Below are positions 54,314-64,000 of a stretch of 64,000 nucleotides of DNA, piece by piece. Each line of letters opens with the position of its first letter. Position 1 is the first letter of the stretch. The position numbers and the translations under genes were made by a program. The notes beneath the pieces were generated by a model. That model was not told the origin of the DNA and made no database searches. It saw nothing but the letters and a program-made list of their open reading frames with translations. This stretch comes from Prauserella isguenensis (GTDB lineage: Bacteria; Actinomycetota; Actinomycetes; Mycobacteriales; Pseudonocardiaceae), in contig NZ_JACHWU010000004.1 in NCBI RefSeq assembly GCF_014191605.1, forward strand, positions 1 to 64,000, in the 5' to 3' direction.

Positions 54314-56470
54314 ATGACGACGACGGCCGGCAGGCTTTCCGATGTGCTGGGCGCCAAGACGGCGAAGGCGCTCGCCGCGTCGCTGAACCTGCACACGGTC
54401 GCCGACCTGCTGCGGCACTATCCGCGCAGGTACGCGCGGCGGGGCGAGCTCACCGACATCGTCGGCCTGGAGCTCGGCGAGTACGCCACGGTGCTGGCGC
54501 GCATCGAGTCCACGAAGCGGCGTCCGATGAAGAACCGGAGGGGGCAGATCCTCGAGGTCGTGCTCACCGACGGCACTCGCCGGATGTCGTGCGCCTTCTT
54601 CGGTCAGGAGTGGCGTGAGAAGGAGCTGCGACCCGGCAGGAGCGGGCTGTTCGCGGGCAAGGTGTCGGCTTTCCGCAGCAACCTCCAACTGTCCAATCCG
54701 GAATACGAACTGTTCGACGATGACGACGACAGCTCGTCCACGGTGGACAGTTTCGTCAAGCAGATCATCCCGGTGTACCCGGCGGCGGCCGGGATCACGT
54801 CGTGGGCCGTCTCGCGTGCGGTGCGCCAGGTGCTCGACACGCTCGATCCGGTCGACGACCCGTTGCCGGAGGTGCTGCGGGCCGAGCACGGGCTCGCCGA
54901 TCTCGACACGGCCCTGCGCCGGATCCATCGTCCGGAGAGCCAGGAGGAGCTGGACACCGCGCGGGAACGGCTGAAGTGGGACGAGGCGCTGTCGATCCAG
55001 CTGATCTTCGCGCAGCGCAGGCAGTCCGAGGTGAGCGATCCGGCGCGCGCCTGCCCGCGGGTCGACGGCGGGATCGCGGCGGCCTTCGACGAGCGCCTGC
55101 CGTTCGACCTCACCGAGGGGCAACGGGAGGTCGGCGAAGCGATCGCCGGCGACCTGGCGACCGCTCATCCGATGAACCGGTTGCTGCAGGGCGAGGTCGG
55201 CAGCGGCAAGACGATCGTGGCGCTGCGAGCGATGCTGCAGGTGGTCGACGCGGGCAGGCAGGCCGCGATGCTGGCGCCGACCGAGGTCCTGGCCGCCCAG
55301 CATGCGCGGTCGCTGCGGGAACTGCTCGGCGATCTCGCCGTGGCGGGTGAACTCGGCGCGGCCGACCACGCGACGAAGGTCACGCTGCTCACCGGGTCGA
55401 TGAGCGCGAAGGAACGCAAGCAGGCGCTGCTCGAGGCGGCGTCCGGCGAGGCGGGCATCGTGGTGGGCACGCACGCGCTGATCCAGGACCACGTGACGTT
55501 CGCGGACCTGGCGCTGGCCGTCGTCGACGAACAGCACCGGTTCGGCGTCGAACAGCGCGACGCGCTGCGCACCCGCGGCGCCGACGGCACCAGCCCACAC
55601 GTGCTCGTCATGACGGCGACGCCGATCCCGCGGACCGTGGCGATGACCGTCTACGGCGACCTGGAGACCTCGGCGCTGCGTCAGTTGCCGTCGGGCCGGT
55701 CGCCGATCGGCACGACGGTCGTGCCGGTCGCCGAGAAGCCGTCGTGGCTGGACCGGGCGTGGCAGCGGATCATCGAGGAGGTCGGCAAAGGCCGCCAGGC
55801 GTACGTCGTGTGCCCGCGGATCGGGGACGAACCGCCGGGCGACACGGGCGATCGCCGTCCGCCGATCGCCGTGCTCGACCTCGTGCCGATGCTCGAGGAG
55901 GGCCCGCTGCACGGCCTGCGGATCGGCGTGCTGCACGGCAGGCAGCCGACGGAGGAGAAGGACGCGGTGATGCGCGCGTTCGCCGCCGGGGAGGTCGACG
56001 TGCTCGTCGCGACGACGGTCGTCGAGGTCGGCGTCAACGTGCCCAACGCGACCGTCATGGTGATCATGGACGCCGAGCGGTTCGGCGTGAGCCAGCTGCA
56101 CCAGCTGCGCGGCCGCGTCGGCCGTGGCTCGGAGCCGGGACTGTGCCTGCTCGTGACGGAGGTGCCGGACGGCACGAGCACGCGGCAGCGACTCGCCGCG
56201 GTGGAGTCGACGACCGACGGGTTCGAGCTGTCGAAGCTGGACCTGGAGCTGCGCCGGGAGGGCGACATCCTCGGTGCGGCGCAGTCGGGCACGAAGTCGG
56301 CGCTCAAGCTGTTGTCGCTGCTCGACGACGAGGACGTGATCGCGCGGGCACGCACGGTGGCGCAACAGGTCGTGGGTGCGGACTCGGAGCTGACGGGCAG
56401 TCCCGGGCTCGCCCGCATGGTCGCCGAGGTCATCGATTCCGAACGGGCCGAATACCTGGAGAAGTCCTAG
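54314..56470 (+). CDS. recG: ATP-dependent DNA helicase RecG
   Basis: A 718-residue RecG that remodels stalled forks and branch-migrates Holliday junctions. An N-terminal OB-fold wedge domain ([16 protein letters not shown]) precedes the helicase core: Walker [17 protein letters not shown] box [22 protein letters not shown], the motif [15 protein letters not shown] and the QLRGRVGRG motif VI. The C-terminal TRG hairpin region ([22 protein letters not shown]) is intact. ATG 54314 lies 1 nt after the small upstream ORF. Part of the DAK2-recG operon. Confidence 0.97.
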   Translation: MTTTAGRLSDVLGAKTAKALAASLNLHTVADLLRHYPRRYARRGELTDIVGLELGEYATVLARIESTKRRPMKNRRGQILEVVLTDGTRRMSCAFFGQEWREKELRPGRSGLFAGKVSAFRSNLQLSNPEYELFDDDDDSSSTVDSFVKQIIPVYPAAAGITSWAVSRAVRQVLDTLDPVDDPLPEVLRAEHGLADLDTALRRIHRPESQEELDTARERLKWDEALSIQLIFAQRRQSEVSDPARACPRVDGGIAAAFDERLPFDLTEGQREVGEAIAGDLATAHPMNRLLQGEVGSGKTIVALRAMLQVVDAGRQAAMLAPTEVLAAQHARSLRELLGDLAVAGELGAADHATKVTLLTGSMSAKERKQALLEAASGEAGIVVGTHALIQDHVTFADLALAVVDEQHRFGVEQRDALRTRGADGTSPHVLVMTATPIPRTVAMTVYGDLETSALRQLPSGRSPIGTTVVPVAEKPSWLDRAWQRIIEEVGKGRQAYVVCPRIGDEPPGDTGDRRPPIAVLDLVPMLEEGPLHGLRIGVLHGRQPTEEKDAVMRAFAAGEVDVLVATTVVEVGVNVPNATVMVIMDAERFGVSQLHQLRGRVGRGSEPGLCLLVTEVPDGTSTRQRLAAVESTTDGFELSKLDLELRREGDILGAAQSGTKSALKLLSLLDDEDVIARARTVAQQVVGADSELTGSPGLARMVAEVIDSERAEYLEKS

Positions 56471-56583
56471 TCTCACCCGCCGTGGCGCCCCGCGGGTCCC
56501 GCTTCGTGGGAAGGAGCTCCCACGAGGCGGGAGATACGGGGTAACGTGCCCCGCGACCGATCCGAGGGACGGAAGGACCGGGA

Positions 56584-59500
56584 ATGTTCCGCAAAGTGCT
56601 CGTCGCCAATCGTGGCGAGATCGCCATCCGCGCGTTCCGCGCCGCCTACGAACAGGGTGCGGGAACGGTGGCCGTGTTTCCCCGTGAGGACCGCAATTCG
56701 CTGCACCGGCTGAAGGCCGACGAGGCCTACGAGATCGGCGAACCGGGACATCCGGTACGGGCGTACCTGTCGGTGGAGGAGGTCGTCCGCGCCGCACAGC
56801 GCGCCGGTGCCGACGCCGTCTATCCGGGTTACGGCTTCCTGTCCGAGAACCCCGACCTCGCGCGTGCGTGCGAGGAAGCGGGCATCACGTTCGTCGGCCC
56901 GGACGCCGAGACGCTCGAGCTCACGGGCAACAAGGCGCGCGCCGTCGCGGCCGCGCGCGAGGCGGGCGTGCCGGTGCTCGGTTCCTCGGCCCCGTCGGCC
57001 GACGTCGACGAGCTGGTCGCGGCCGCCGAGCAGCTGACGTTCCCGGTGTTCGTCAAGGCCGTTGCGGGTGGTGGCGGCCGCGGCATGCGGCGCGTCGAGG
57101 ACCCGGCGCAGTTGCGGGAGGCCATCGAGGCCGCGTCCCGCGAGGCGGAGTCGGCCTTCGGCGACGCGACCGTGTTCCTCGAGCAGGCGGTCGTCGAGCC
57201 GCGGCACATCGAGGTGCAGGTGCTGGCGGACGGCCAGGGCAACGTGATCCACCTCTACGAGCGCGACTGTTCGGTGCAGCGCAGGCACCAGAAGGTGGTC
57301 GAACTCGCGCCGGCCCCGAACCTCGACCCCGGATTGCGGGAGAGGATCTGCGCCGACGCCGTGAAGCTCGCCCGGCAGATGGGCTACCGCAACGCGGGCA
57401 CGGTCGAGTTCCTGGTCGACCGCAGCGGCAATCACGTCTTCATCGAGATGAACCCGCGCATCCAGGTGGAACACACGGTGACCGAGGAGGTCACCGACGT
57501 CGACCTGGTGCAGTCGCAGCTGCGCATCGCCTCGGGGTCGAGCCTGGCCGATCTCGGGTTGTCGCAGGAGGCGATCTACCTGCGGGGCGCGGCGATGCAG
57601 TGCCGGATCACGACGGAGGATCCGGCCAACGGTTTCCGGCCGGACACCGGCATGATCAGCGCTTACCGTTCGCCCGGCGGATCGGGTATCCGGCTGGACG
57701 GCGGCACCGCGTTCTCCGGCACCGAGATCAGTGCGCACTTCGACTCGATGCTGGTCAAGCTGACGTGCCGAGGCAGGACGTTCGACACCGCGGTGGGCAG
57801 GGCGCGGCGTGCCCTGGCCGAGTTCCGCATCCGCGGTGTCGCGACGAACATCCCGTTCCTGCAGGCCGTGCTGGACGATCCGGACTTCCAGGCGGGTCGG
57901 GTCACCACGGCGTTCATCGAGGAGCGGCCTCACCTGCTCACCGCGCGCCACTCGGCGGACCGCGGCACCCGGCTGCTGACGTACCTCGCCGACGTCACCG
58001 TCAACAAGCCGCACGGAGAGCGCCCGCGACTGGTCGCCCCGGAGGAGAAGATCCCGGCGCTACCGCAGGGCGGACCGCCTGCGGGGTCGAAGCAGAAGCT
58101 CACCGAGCTGGGCCCCGAGGGCTTCGCACAGTGGATGCGCTCCTCCGGCACGGTCGGTGTCACCGACACGACGTTCCGCGACGCCCATCAGTCACTGCTG
58201 GCCACGCGGGTGCGCACGAAGGACCTGACGGCGATCGCGCCCACCGTGGCGCACACGCTGCCGCAACTGTTGTCGGTGGAGTGCTGGGGCGGTGCGACCT
58301 ACGACGTCGCGTTGCGGTTCCTCGCCGAGGACCCGTGGGAGCGTCTCGCGCTGCTGCGGGAGGCGATGCCGAACGTGTGTCTGCAGATGCTGCTGCGCGG
58401 ACGCAACACCGTCGGCTACACGCCGTACCCCACCGAGGTCACCGACGCGTTCGTCCAGGAGGCGACGGACACCGGCATCGACATCTTCCGCATCTTCGAC
58501 GCGCTCAACGACGTCTCGCAGATGCGGCCCGCGATCGACGCCGTGCGCGCGACCGGCACGTCGGTCGCCGAGGTGGCGCTGTGCTACACCTCCGACCTGT
58601 CCGATCCGGGCGAGAAGCTCTACACGCTGGACTACTACCTGCGGCTGGCCGAGCAGATCGTCGAGGCGGGTGCGCACGTGCTGGCGATCAAGGACATGGC
58701 GGGCCTGCTGCGCGCACCGGCCGCCGAGCAGCTGGTGACCGCGCTGCGCCGGGAGTTCGACCTGCCGGTGCACATCCACACGCACGACACCGCGGGTGGC
58801 CAGCTCGCCACGTATCTGGCGGCGATCCGCGCCGGCGCCGACGCGGTCGACGGGGCGGTCGCCTCGATGGCGGGCACGACGTCGCAGCCGTCGCTGTCGG
58901 CCATCGTCGCCGCGACCGACCACTCGGACCGGCCGACCGGACTGGACCTGCGCGCCGTCGGTGACCTCGAGCCGTACTGGGAGACCGTGCGGAAGATCTA
59001 CGCCCCGTTCGAGGCGGGGCTGGCCTCGCCGACCGGCCGTGTGTACGACCACGAGATCCCCGGCGGTCAGCTGTCGAACCTACGGACGCAGGCGAAGGCG
59101 CTCGGCCTGGGCGACCGGTTCGAGGACATCGAGGCCATGTACGCCGCCGCCGACCGGATGCTCGGGCACATCGTCAAGGTCACGCCGTCGTCCAAGGTGG
59201 TCGGTGATCTGGCGCTGCACCTCGTGGGCGCGGGCGTGGACCCGGCCGAATTCGAGGCCGAGCCCGGCAAGTTCGACGTCCCCGACTCCGTCGTCGGATT
59301 CCTGCGCGGCGAGCTCGGCGACCCGCCCGGCGGCTGGCCGGAGCCGTTCCGCACCAAGGCCCTCGAGGGTCGCGCGGAGGTCAAGCCGGAGTCGGACCTG
59401 TCCGAAGAGGACCGCGCGGCGCTCGGCACCGACCGGCGGGCCACGCTGAACCGACTGCTGTTCCCTGGGCCCACGAAGGAGTTCGAGGCCCACCGCGAGG

Positions 59501-59958
59501 CGCACGGCGACACGAGCGTGCTGCCGAGCAAGGACTTCTTCTACGGCCTGCGGCCAGGGGAGGAGTACACGGTGGACCTCGAACCCGGCGTGCGACTGTT
59601 CATCGCGCTCGAGGCGATCGGCGAGGCCGACGACCGCGGCATGCGCACCGTGATGTCCACACTGAACGGTCAGATGCGGCCCATCCCGGTGCGCGACCGG
59701 TCCGTCGCCACCGACGTGCCCGCCGCGGAGAAGGCCGACAAGAACGATCCGCATCACGTCGCCGCGCCGTTCGCCGGTGTGGTCACGCTGCAGGTGGGCG
59801 ACGGCGACACGATCGAGGCGGGCGACACCGTGGCGACCATCGAGGCGATGAAGATGGAGGCCGCCATCACCGCGCACACGGGCGGCACGGTGCGGCGGCT
59901 CGCCATCAACCCGGTGCAGCAGGTCGAAGGCGGCGACCTACTGATCGTCCTCGAGTGA
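56584..59958 (+). CDS. pyc: Pyruvate carboxylase
   Basis: An 1124-residue single-chain biotin enzyme that carboxylates pyruvate to oxaloacetate, the main anaplerotic reaction. Domain order: biotin carboxylase (residues 1-450; [35 protein letters not shown] loop, [18 protein letters not shown]), carboxyltransferase TIM barrel (about 520-820; [26 protein letters not shown]), and biotinyl carrier with Lys1090 in [11 protein letters not shown] 56584 has GGAAGGA upstream; TAACGT near 56541 is a possible -10. It supplies oxaloacetate for aspartate-family amino acids. Confidence 0.98.
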   Translation: MFRKVLVANRGEIAIRAFRAAYEQGAGTVAVFPREDRNSLHRLKADEAYEIGEPGHPVRAYLSVEEVVRAAQRAGADAVYPGYGFLSENPDLARACEEAGITFVGPDAETLELTGNKARAVAAAREAGVPVLGSSAPSADVDELVAAAEQLTFPVFVKAVAGGGGRGMRRVEDPAQLREAIEAASREAESAFGDATVFLEQAVVEPRHIEVQVLADGQGNVIHLYERDCSVQRRHQKVVELAPAPNLDPGLRERICADAVKLARQMGYRNAGTVEFLVDRSGNHVFIEMNPRIQVEHTVTEEVTDVDLVQSQLRIASGSSLADLGLSQEAIYLRGAAMQCRITTEDPANGFRPDTGMISAYRSPGGSGIRLDGGTAFSGTEISAHFDSMLVKLTCRGRTFDTAVGRARRALAEFRIRGVATNIPFLQAVLDDPDFQAGRVTTAFIEERPHLLTARHSADRGTRLLTYLADVTVNKPHGERPRLVAPEEKIPALPQGGPPAGSKQKLTELGPEGFAQWMRSSGTVGVTDTTFRDAHQSLLATRVRTKDLTAIAPTVAHTLPQLLSVECWGGATYDVALRFLAEDPWERLALLREAMPNVCLQMLLRGRNTVGYTPYPTEVTDAFVQEATDTGIDIFRIFDALNDVSQMRPAIDAVRATGTSVAEVALCYTSDLSDPGEKLYTLDYYLRLAEQIVEAGAHVLAIKDMAGLLRAPAAEQLVTALRREFDLPVHIHTHDTAGGQLATYLAAIRAGADAVDGAVASMAGTTSQPSLSAIVAATDHSDRPTGLDLRAVGDLEPYWETVRKIYAPFEAGLASPTGRVYDHEIPGGQLSNLRTQAKALGLGDRFEDIEAMYAAADRMLGHIVKVTPSSKVVGDLALHLVGAGVDPAEFEAEPGKFDVPDSVVGFLRGELGDPPGGWPEPFRTKALEGRAEVKPESDLSEEDRAALGTDRRATLNRLLFPGPTKEFEAHREAHGDTSVLPSKDFFYGLRPGEEYTVDLEPGVRLFIALEAIGEADDRGMRTVMSTLNGQMRPIPVRDRSVATDVPAAEKADKNDPHHVAAPFAGVVTLQVGDGDTIEAGDTVATIEAMKMEAAITAHTGGTVRRLAINPVQQVEGGDLLIVLE

Positions 59959-59973
59959 CCGCTCACCGGTGCG

Positions 59974-60804
59974 TCACGCGAGCGCGGCGAGGGTGTCGTC
60001 GAGCTCGGTGACGCACCGGTGGCGCCGGTCGCCCGCGGGCTGCAACAGTCCGCGGGCCTCGGCGTCGTACATCGCCGCCAGCTCGGTGGCGAGTGCGGGC
60101 GCCAGGCCCGCGTCGACGAGCGTCGGCTCCCACGCCTCCCGGGGCAGCAGGGCGACGTCGAGCGGCGTGCCGAGTACGGTTTCGAGTCGCTCGGCCACCT
60201 GTCGTTCCGTGTAGCGCGGCGCGTCGAGGTGCACGATCTCGCTCGCGGCGGGCGGGCGGGCCAGTGCCGTGGCGGCGAGCTCCCCGATGTCACGGGTCGC
60301 CGCCATGGTGGTGGCGACGTCCGCGGAGTCGCCGAAGACCGGGTGGATGCCCGCTTCGGCCGCCGCGCCGAGGGTCGCCTCGACCTTCTCCTGAAAATGC
60401 GGTGACCGGATCGCGGTGACGACGGCACCCGTCTCTCCGAGGACCCGCTCGAGATGATGGAGCCAGCGGATCGGCCCGGTACCGGTCGCGTGCTGGGCTC
60501 CCCAGGACGACAACGCGACGACGTGCGGGATCGCGCTGTCGTGCACCGCCTCGGCGATCGTGTCGGCCATGCGGCGGTGGTCGGCGTCGGAACCGTTCGG
60601 GAGCGTCGGAAGGAGAACGAACGCGCCGTCGCAGCCCCGAAAGGCGGCCGTCAGGGCGGCGGGGTCGGTGAGGTCGGCGACGGCGTCGCCCGCGCCCGCC
60701 CGGGCAGGGTCGCGGACGATCCGCCGGAGGGGCAGGTCGCGTGCGTGCAGAGTGCGGGCGGCGGCGCCGCCGACGTGTCCGGTGGCTCCGGTGATGGCGT
60801 ACAT
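59974..60804 (-). CDS. NmrA-like NAD(P)-binding protein
   Basis: A 276-residue atypical short-chain dehydrogenase of the NmrA/HSCARG group. The nucleotide-binding MYAITGATGHVGGAAARTL is at the N-terminus, followed by RIVRDPARAGAG, CDGAFVLLPTLPNG, HVVALSSWGAQH and IRSPHFQEKV. The active-site Tyr/Lys pair of classical SDRs is not evident, so it may be a redox sensor or quinone/ether reductase rather than a dehydrogenase. ATG 60804 has GGAGAC upstream. It is divergent from an AraC regulator that probably controls it, a common pairing. Confidence 0.92.
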   Translation of the reverse strand: MYAITGATGHVGGAAARTLHARDLPLRRIVRDPARAGAGDAVADLTDPAALTAAFRGCDGAFVLLPTLPNGSDADHRRMADTIAEAVHDSAIPHVVALSSWGAQHATGTGPIRWLHHLERVLGETGAVVTAIRSPHFQEKVEATLGAAAEAGIHPVFGDSADVATTMAATRDIGELAATALARPPAASEIVHLDAPRYTERQVAERLETVLGTPLDVALLPREAWEPTLVDAGLAPALATELAAMYDAEARGLLQPAGDRRHRCVTELDDTLAALA

Positions 60805-60923
60805 GGTCGTCTCCGATCGATTGCCGGGCTCGCGTGCTGACGGTGTCCACGGTCGTCGCTTCCAGTGAGACGTTCCATGCTTGAACCGCTCGCCTTCATG
60901 TCGAATCGTCTAGGCTGGCCGGT

Positions 60924-61880
60924 ATGGATGCCCTGGCCGATCTGCTGGCGGGAGTCAGGGCACGGTCGGCCGCCTTCTGCCGCACCGTGCTCGAACCGCC
61001 GTGGGCACTGCGGATCGCCGACGGTGCGCGGCTCGCACTCGTGACGACGGTGCGCGGCCACGCCTGGCTCGTGCCCGACGACGACCGCGACGGCGGCGAG
61101 CCCGGCGTCTCGCAGCCCGTGCGGATCGACGAGGGTCAGGTCGCCGTCGTCAAAGGGCCCGCGCCGTACGTCGTGGCCGACGAGGTGTCCACCCCGGCCT
61201 CCGTCGTCGTCGGTCCCCGCAACCGGCTGACCACAATGGATGGAACAGACATCACCGAGGAGTTCCTCCGCACCTCGGCCGGCCGGGAGTCGCCGGACTC
61301 GTCCGTGATCGTCAGCGGCACCTACAGCGTCACCGGCGACGTCGGTGCCCGCCTGCTGGCCGCACTGCCGGAGGTGGCGCTGGTGCGGGCCGCCGACATC
61401 ACGTCGCCGGTGCTCGACCTACTGGTCGCCGAGCTCGCCGCGGCCCGGCCGGGGCAGCACGCCGTCCTCGACCGGCTGCTGGACCTCGCCCTCATCGAGA
61501 CCGTGCGGACGTGGATGGGCGGGCAACGCGGCGAGGCTCCCGGCTGGTTCCGTGCGCAGGGCGATCCGGTGGTGGGTGAGGCGCTCCGGCTGATGCACGA
61601 CGATTCGGGCGCACCGTGGACGGTCGCCTCGCTGGCCGCCCGCACCGGCGTGTCCCGTGCGGCGTTCGCCCGCCGGTTCGCCGAGTTGGTGGGTAGTCCG
61701 CCCATGTCGTACCTCGCGGATTGGCGCATCACGGTGGCGGCCGACCTGTTGCGCGGCACCGACGACACGGCCGACGCGATCGCCCGCACGGTGGGGTACG
61801 CCAACGCCTTCGCCTTCAGCGCCGCGTTCAAACGGCATCGCGGGATCTCACCGCGTGAACATCGCGCCGGAAGCCGGTGA
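60924..61880 (+). CDS. AraC-family regulator with cupin_6 domain
   Basis: A 318-residue regulator. The N-terminal cupin_6-like ligand domain (LLAGVRARSAAFCRTVLEPPWALRI, VAVVKGPAPYVVADE) is followed by two AraC helix-turn-helix motifs (WTVASLAARTGVSRAAFARRF and TADAIARTVGYANAFAFSAAF) and the closing KRHRGISPREHR. ATG 60924 has TAGGCT (60911-60916) 7 nt upstream and no Shine-Dalgarno, a leaderless start. It most likely regulates the divergent NmrA-like gene in response to an electrophile or aromatic compound (inference). Confidence 0.93.
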   Translation: MDALADLLAGVRARSAAFCRTVLEPPWALRIADGARLALVTTVRGHAWLVPDDDRDGGEPGVSQPVRIDEGQVAVVKGPAPYVVADEVSTPASVVVGPRNRLTTMDGTDITEEFLRTSAGRESPDSSVIVSGTYSVTGDVGARLLAALPEVALVRAADITSPVLDLLVAELAAARPGQHAVLDRLLDLALIETVRTWMGGQRGEAPGWFRAQGDPVVGEALRLMHDDSGAPWTVASLAARTGVSRAAFARRFAELVGSPPMSYLADWRITVAADLLRGTDDTADAIARTVGYANAFAFSAAFKRHRGISPREHRAGSR

Positions 61881-62007
61881 CGCCGGCATCCGGCAAGCCG
61901 GGCCGAACCCCGACGATCGCGGGCGGCGCCCACAGATCTCCCGGGGCACTGTGGTTGCCGTCAACGCAACCGGCGTGCTTCCGGTGGTTTCGGCGTGTCG
62001 GGAGGTG

Positions 62008-63081
62008 TCATTCCGGCGGGTGGCCGACCGGTATGAGCATCGTCGGGATCTCCGATTCGGGGACGCCGAGCAGCTGGGACAGGTTCGCGTCGTCGAAGTC
62101 GGAGACCGCGCAGCAGGCCAGTCCGAGCGCCGTCGCGATGAGATACACGTTCTGCACCGCGATACCCGAGTCGACGTGCATCGTCCGGTAGTGCCGCAAC
62201 GGTTTCCGCTCGTACGCGACGTCCATCTGCGTGGTCAGCGCGATCGCGACCGGGGCCGCGGCGAACTCGGGCTGCCAGTACACCTGCTGGAGCGGCCGTA
62301 CCGGGTCGGTCGTCGTGAGCAGGGTGAGCTCGTGCGCGATGGCCTCGTATCGGTACACGCCCGGTTCGAGGATGTCGGTGCCGCGGATCAGCACGTAAGC
62401 CCGCAGCAGGTCCAGACCATCGCCGCTCGGTGCCATGCCCATCGGATGATGTTCCGAACCGTACGCCGGTTCGAACCGCTGCACCCCGAGGGCGAACCGC
62501 AGTAGCCCACTCAGCGCGGCGAGGTCCAGGCCGCGGTGGGCGAACACGTCCCAGGAGCGGCGCTTGACCAGTGTCTTGACCAGGTCGATGCGCGGCGGTT
62601 CGACGTCGGGCAGCGGAATCCGGCGCAGCGCGGGCAGCGGGTCCGGCGACGGTGGTGTCTGGCCGTTGAGCAGCCGGTGCACGGCGAGCGCGCGCTGGAC
62701 GGTGTCGCGCGCCGCCGGGCCGGTGCCGGTCTCGTCGGCCGGGTGCGGTTGCGGCGGGGCGGCGGGTTCCGGTTCCGGGGGTGTGGCGGCGCTGTCCGCA
62801 GGAGCGTACGGGACGTCGTCGGGGTCGGGGAGGGCGTGACGGCCGCTCGCGCTCGCGTTCGGTGCGGTGTGGTGACCGGGTGCGGGGACGTGCTGCGGGT
62901 GCGGCTGTTCGGGATGCGACTGGGGGTGTGGTTGCGCGGGGTGGACCGGGTACGCGTGCTCGGGATGGGCCTGCTGTGGGTACGGGTGCTGCGGTTCGAC
63001 ACCGGGAGGCCACTCGGCGTAACCGGCTGTGTGTTGGCGGTCGTACTCCGAACCCCAATCGTGGCTCAGCGGCTCACCCAT
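62008..63081 (-). CDS. SagB-type nitroreductase with His/Pro-rich N-terminus
   Basis: A 357-residue protein. Residues 130-357 form an FMN-dependent nitroreductase of the SagB/ThcOx type (IDLVKTLVKRRSWDVFAHRGL, LSGLLRFALGV, LLRAYVLIRGTDILEPGVYRYE, VQNVYLIATALGLACCAV). SagB enzymes oxidise azolines to azoles in TOMM peptide synthesis, but stand-alone members exist and no cyclodehydratase or precursor peptide is seen nearby. Residues 25-75 are extremely rich in His and Pro (about a dozen His in HPxP-like units), followed by a Pro/Ala linker. ATG 63081 has a perfect GGGGAGGA upstream. Confidence 0.88.
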   Translation of the reverse strand: MGEPLSHDWGSEYDRQHTAGYAEWPPGVEPQHPYPQQAHPEHAYPVHPAQPHPQSHPEQPHPQHVPAPGHHTAPNASASGRHALPDPDDVPYAPADSAATPPEPEPAAPPQPHPADETGTGPAARDTVQRALAVHRLLNGQTPPSPDPLPALRRIPLPDVEPPRIDLVKTLVKRRSWDVFAHRGLDLAALSGLLRFALGVQRFEPAYGSEHHPMGMAPSGDGLDLLRAYVLIRGTDILEPGVYRYEAIAHELTLLTTTDPVRPLQQVYWQPEFAAAPVAIALTTQMDVAYERKPLRHYRTMHVDSGIAVQNVYLIATALGLACCAVSDFDDANLSQLLGVPESEIPTMLIPVGHPPE

Positions 63082-63146
63082 TGGTTCCTCCCCGTTACGC
63101 CTGGTCACGTCGAGCGCACGCCAGAACGCATCGTAACCGGTTCGGC

Positions 63147-64000
63147 CTAGGAATCGGGTCGAGTGAGCGAAGCCACGAGTTCGTAGGAGCGCACTCGGTC
63201 CGCGTGGTCGTGGGCCATCGTGGTGATGATCACCTCGTCGGCGCCCGTGGCGGCGACCAGCTGTTCCAGCCGTTCCCGCACGGTCTCCGGCGATCCGACG
63301 ACCGCGCTCGCCGTGTTCTTCTCGATGAACGCCCGATCCAGCTCGGTGTACGGGTACTCGGTGGCTTCCTCGGGACTGGGCAGCGGAATCGGACTTCCCT
63401 TCCGGAGGCTGAGGAAGTTGAGCTGCTGCGACCGGGCCAGGTACTGGGCCCGCTCGTCGGTGTCGGCGCACAGCACGGAGGCACCCAGCAGCACCCGTGG
63501 TTCCGAGAGCACGGCCGACGGCTGGAACGACTCGCGGTAGAGCTTCAGAGCCGGTTCGGTGTTGTCCGAGCTGAAGTGGTGGGCGAACGAGAACGGCAGC
63601 CCCAGCTGTCCGGCCAACTGGGCGCTGAACCCGCTCGAACCGAGGAGCCAGAACTCCGGCCGGTTGCCTTCCGCGACGACCGCGTTCACCGGGCGCTCCT
63701 CGTCGTGGTCGAAGTACCGGACCAGATCCGCGAGTTGTTGCGGGAAGTCGTTCGCCGTCGGACCGGCATGCCCGCGCAGGGCCTTGGCGGTGCGCGGATC
63801 CGTGCCCGGTGCCCGGCCGATGCCCAGGTCGATGCGGCCGGGGTGCAACGCCTCGAGTGTGCCGAACTGCTCGGCAACGATCAGCGACGCGTGGTTGGGC
63901 AGCATGACGCCGCCCGACCCGACGCGGATGTGTTCGGTGGCATCGGCGATGTGGCCCATCAGCACGGCCGTCGCGGAGCTGGCGATGCCGGGCATGTTGT
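63147..64000 (-). CDS. LLM-class flavin-dependent oxidoreductase, 5' end outside window
   Basis: The visible 284 residues are the C-terminal part of a luciferase-like monooxygenase of the MsnO8 type; the N-terminus lies beyond position 64000. [43 protein letters not shown] and [21 protein letters not shown] match the paralogue at 5479-6465 block for block. The reading frame continues unbroken to the edge (the residues before the internal Met are His-Asn), so that Met is not the start. It ends 66 bp downstream of the nitroreductase start on the same strand, so both could be one transcript. Confidence 0.9.
   Translation of the reverse strand, partial: NMPGIASSATAVLMGHIADATEHIRVGSGGVMLPNHASLIVAEQFGTLEALHPGRIDLGIGRAPGTDPRTAKALRGHAGPTANDFPQQLADLVRYFDHDEERPVNAVVAEGNRPEFWLLGSSGFSAQLAGQLGLPFSFAHHFSSDNTEPALKLYRESFQPSAVLSEPRVLLGASVLCADTDERAQYLARSQQLNFLSLRKGSPIPLPSPEEATEYPYTELDRAFIEKNTASAVVGSPETVRERLEQLVAATGADEVIITTMAHDHADRVRSYELVASLTRPDS

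Noticed and set aside
52157-56797. 1546-codon minus-strand frame ending in L28
   Set aside because: Only the last 63 codons are real (rpmB); the rest is antisense to the DAK2 and recG genes.

Overview
The window is high-GC actinobacterial chromosome. Strong G/C third-position bias, GTG starts, a mycothiol-type metal-binding protein, an HU protein with a long Lys-rich tail, CofC (coenzyme F420 pathway) and single-gene pyruvate carboxylase all point to an actinomycete; the gene set and spacing best fit a Pseudonocardiaceae-like genome (inference). Most of the backbone follows, in inverted order, the Mycobacterium tuberculosis Rv2967c-Rv3003c neighbourhood (pyc, recG, DAK2 protein, ung, thiL, DUF3515, ddl, gpsA, cofC/fbiD, ppk, mutT1, hup, leuD, leuC, IclR, gltX, leuB, serA, ilvC, ilvN, ilvB). 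Accessory genes are slotted between these conserved blocks.

Layout. 1-9.8 kb is accessory: an ArsR/AHSA1/TIGR03086 operon with twin operators, a membrane acyltransferase, a bile-acid/sodium symporter-family protein, an LLM oxidoreductase, and a three-gene operon of a Tm-1-like (UPF0261) protein, a TIM-barrel partner and an SRPBCC protein. 9.8-27 kb is branched-chain amino acid and serine biosynthesis: ilvD, ilvBNC, serA, leuB and cimA, with a secreted S8 peptidase inserted. 27-36 kb has a fumarylacetoacetate hydrolase-family enzyme, an FAD monooxygenase, gltX, a HAD hydrolase, tRNA-Gln(CTG) and tRNA-Glu(CTC), the IclR regulator divergent from leuCD, and hup. 36-50 kb carries mutT1-ppk, cofC, plsC-gpsA, a cysteine dioxygenase, a MocR/FMN-protein pair, ddl, DUF3515, thiL, a gamma carbonic anhydrase-like protein and ung. 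50-64 kb has a CGNR protein, a LysE exporter, rpmB, DAK2/FakA-like, recG, pyc, an NmrA/AraC pair, a SagB-type nitroreductase and a second LLM enzyme cut by the window end.

Regulation is the most informative part. Three short leader ORFs were found by reading the intergenic DNA. One with Ile-Leu-Val-Leu codons lies before a T-tailed terminator upstream of ilvBNC. One with Val-Ile-Ile-Ile codons lies before a second T-tailed terminator upstream of cimA, which argues that cimA serves isoleucine synthesis by the citramalate route. One 29-codon leader with six cysteine codons precedes the cysteine dioxygenase; its Cys codons can base-pair over 11 nt with that gene's ribosome binding site. All three appear to be leaderless transcripts, and about a dozen other genes also have a TANNNT-like -10 box 6-9 nt before the start codon and no Shine-Dalgarno.

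Five intergenic sites carry short tandem arrays with an exact 21-bp period, three of them one sequence family. Several clean inverted repeats next to start codons are candidate operators. I saw no CRISPR array, insertion sequence, prophage or replication origin.
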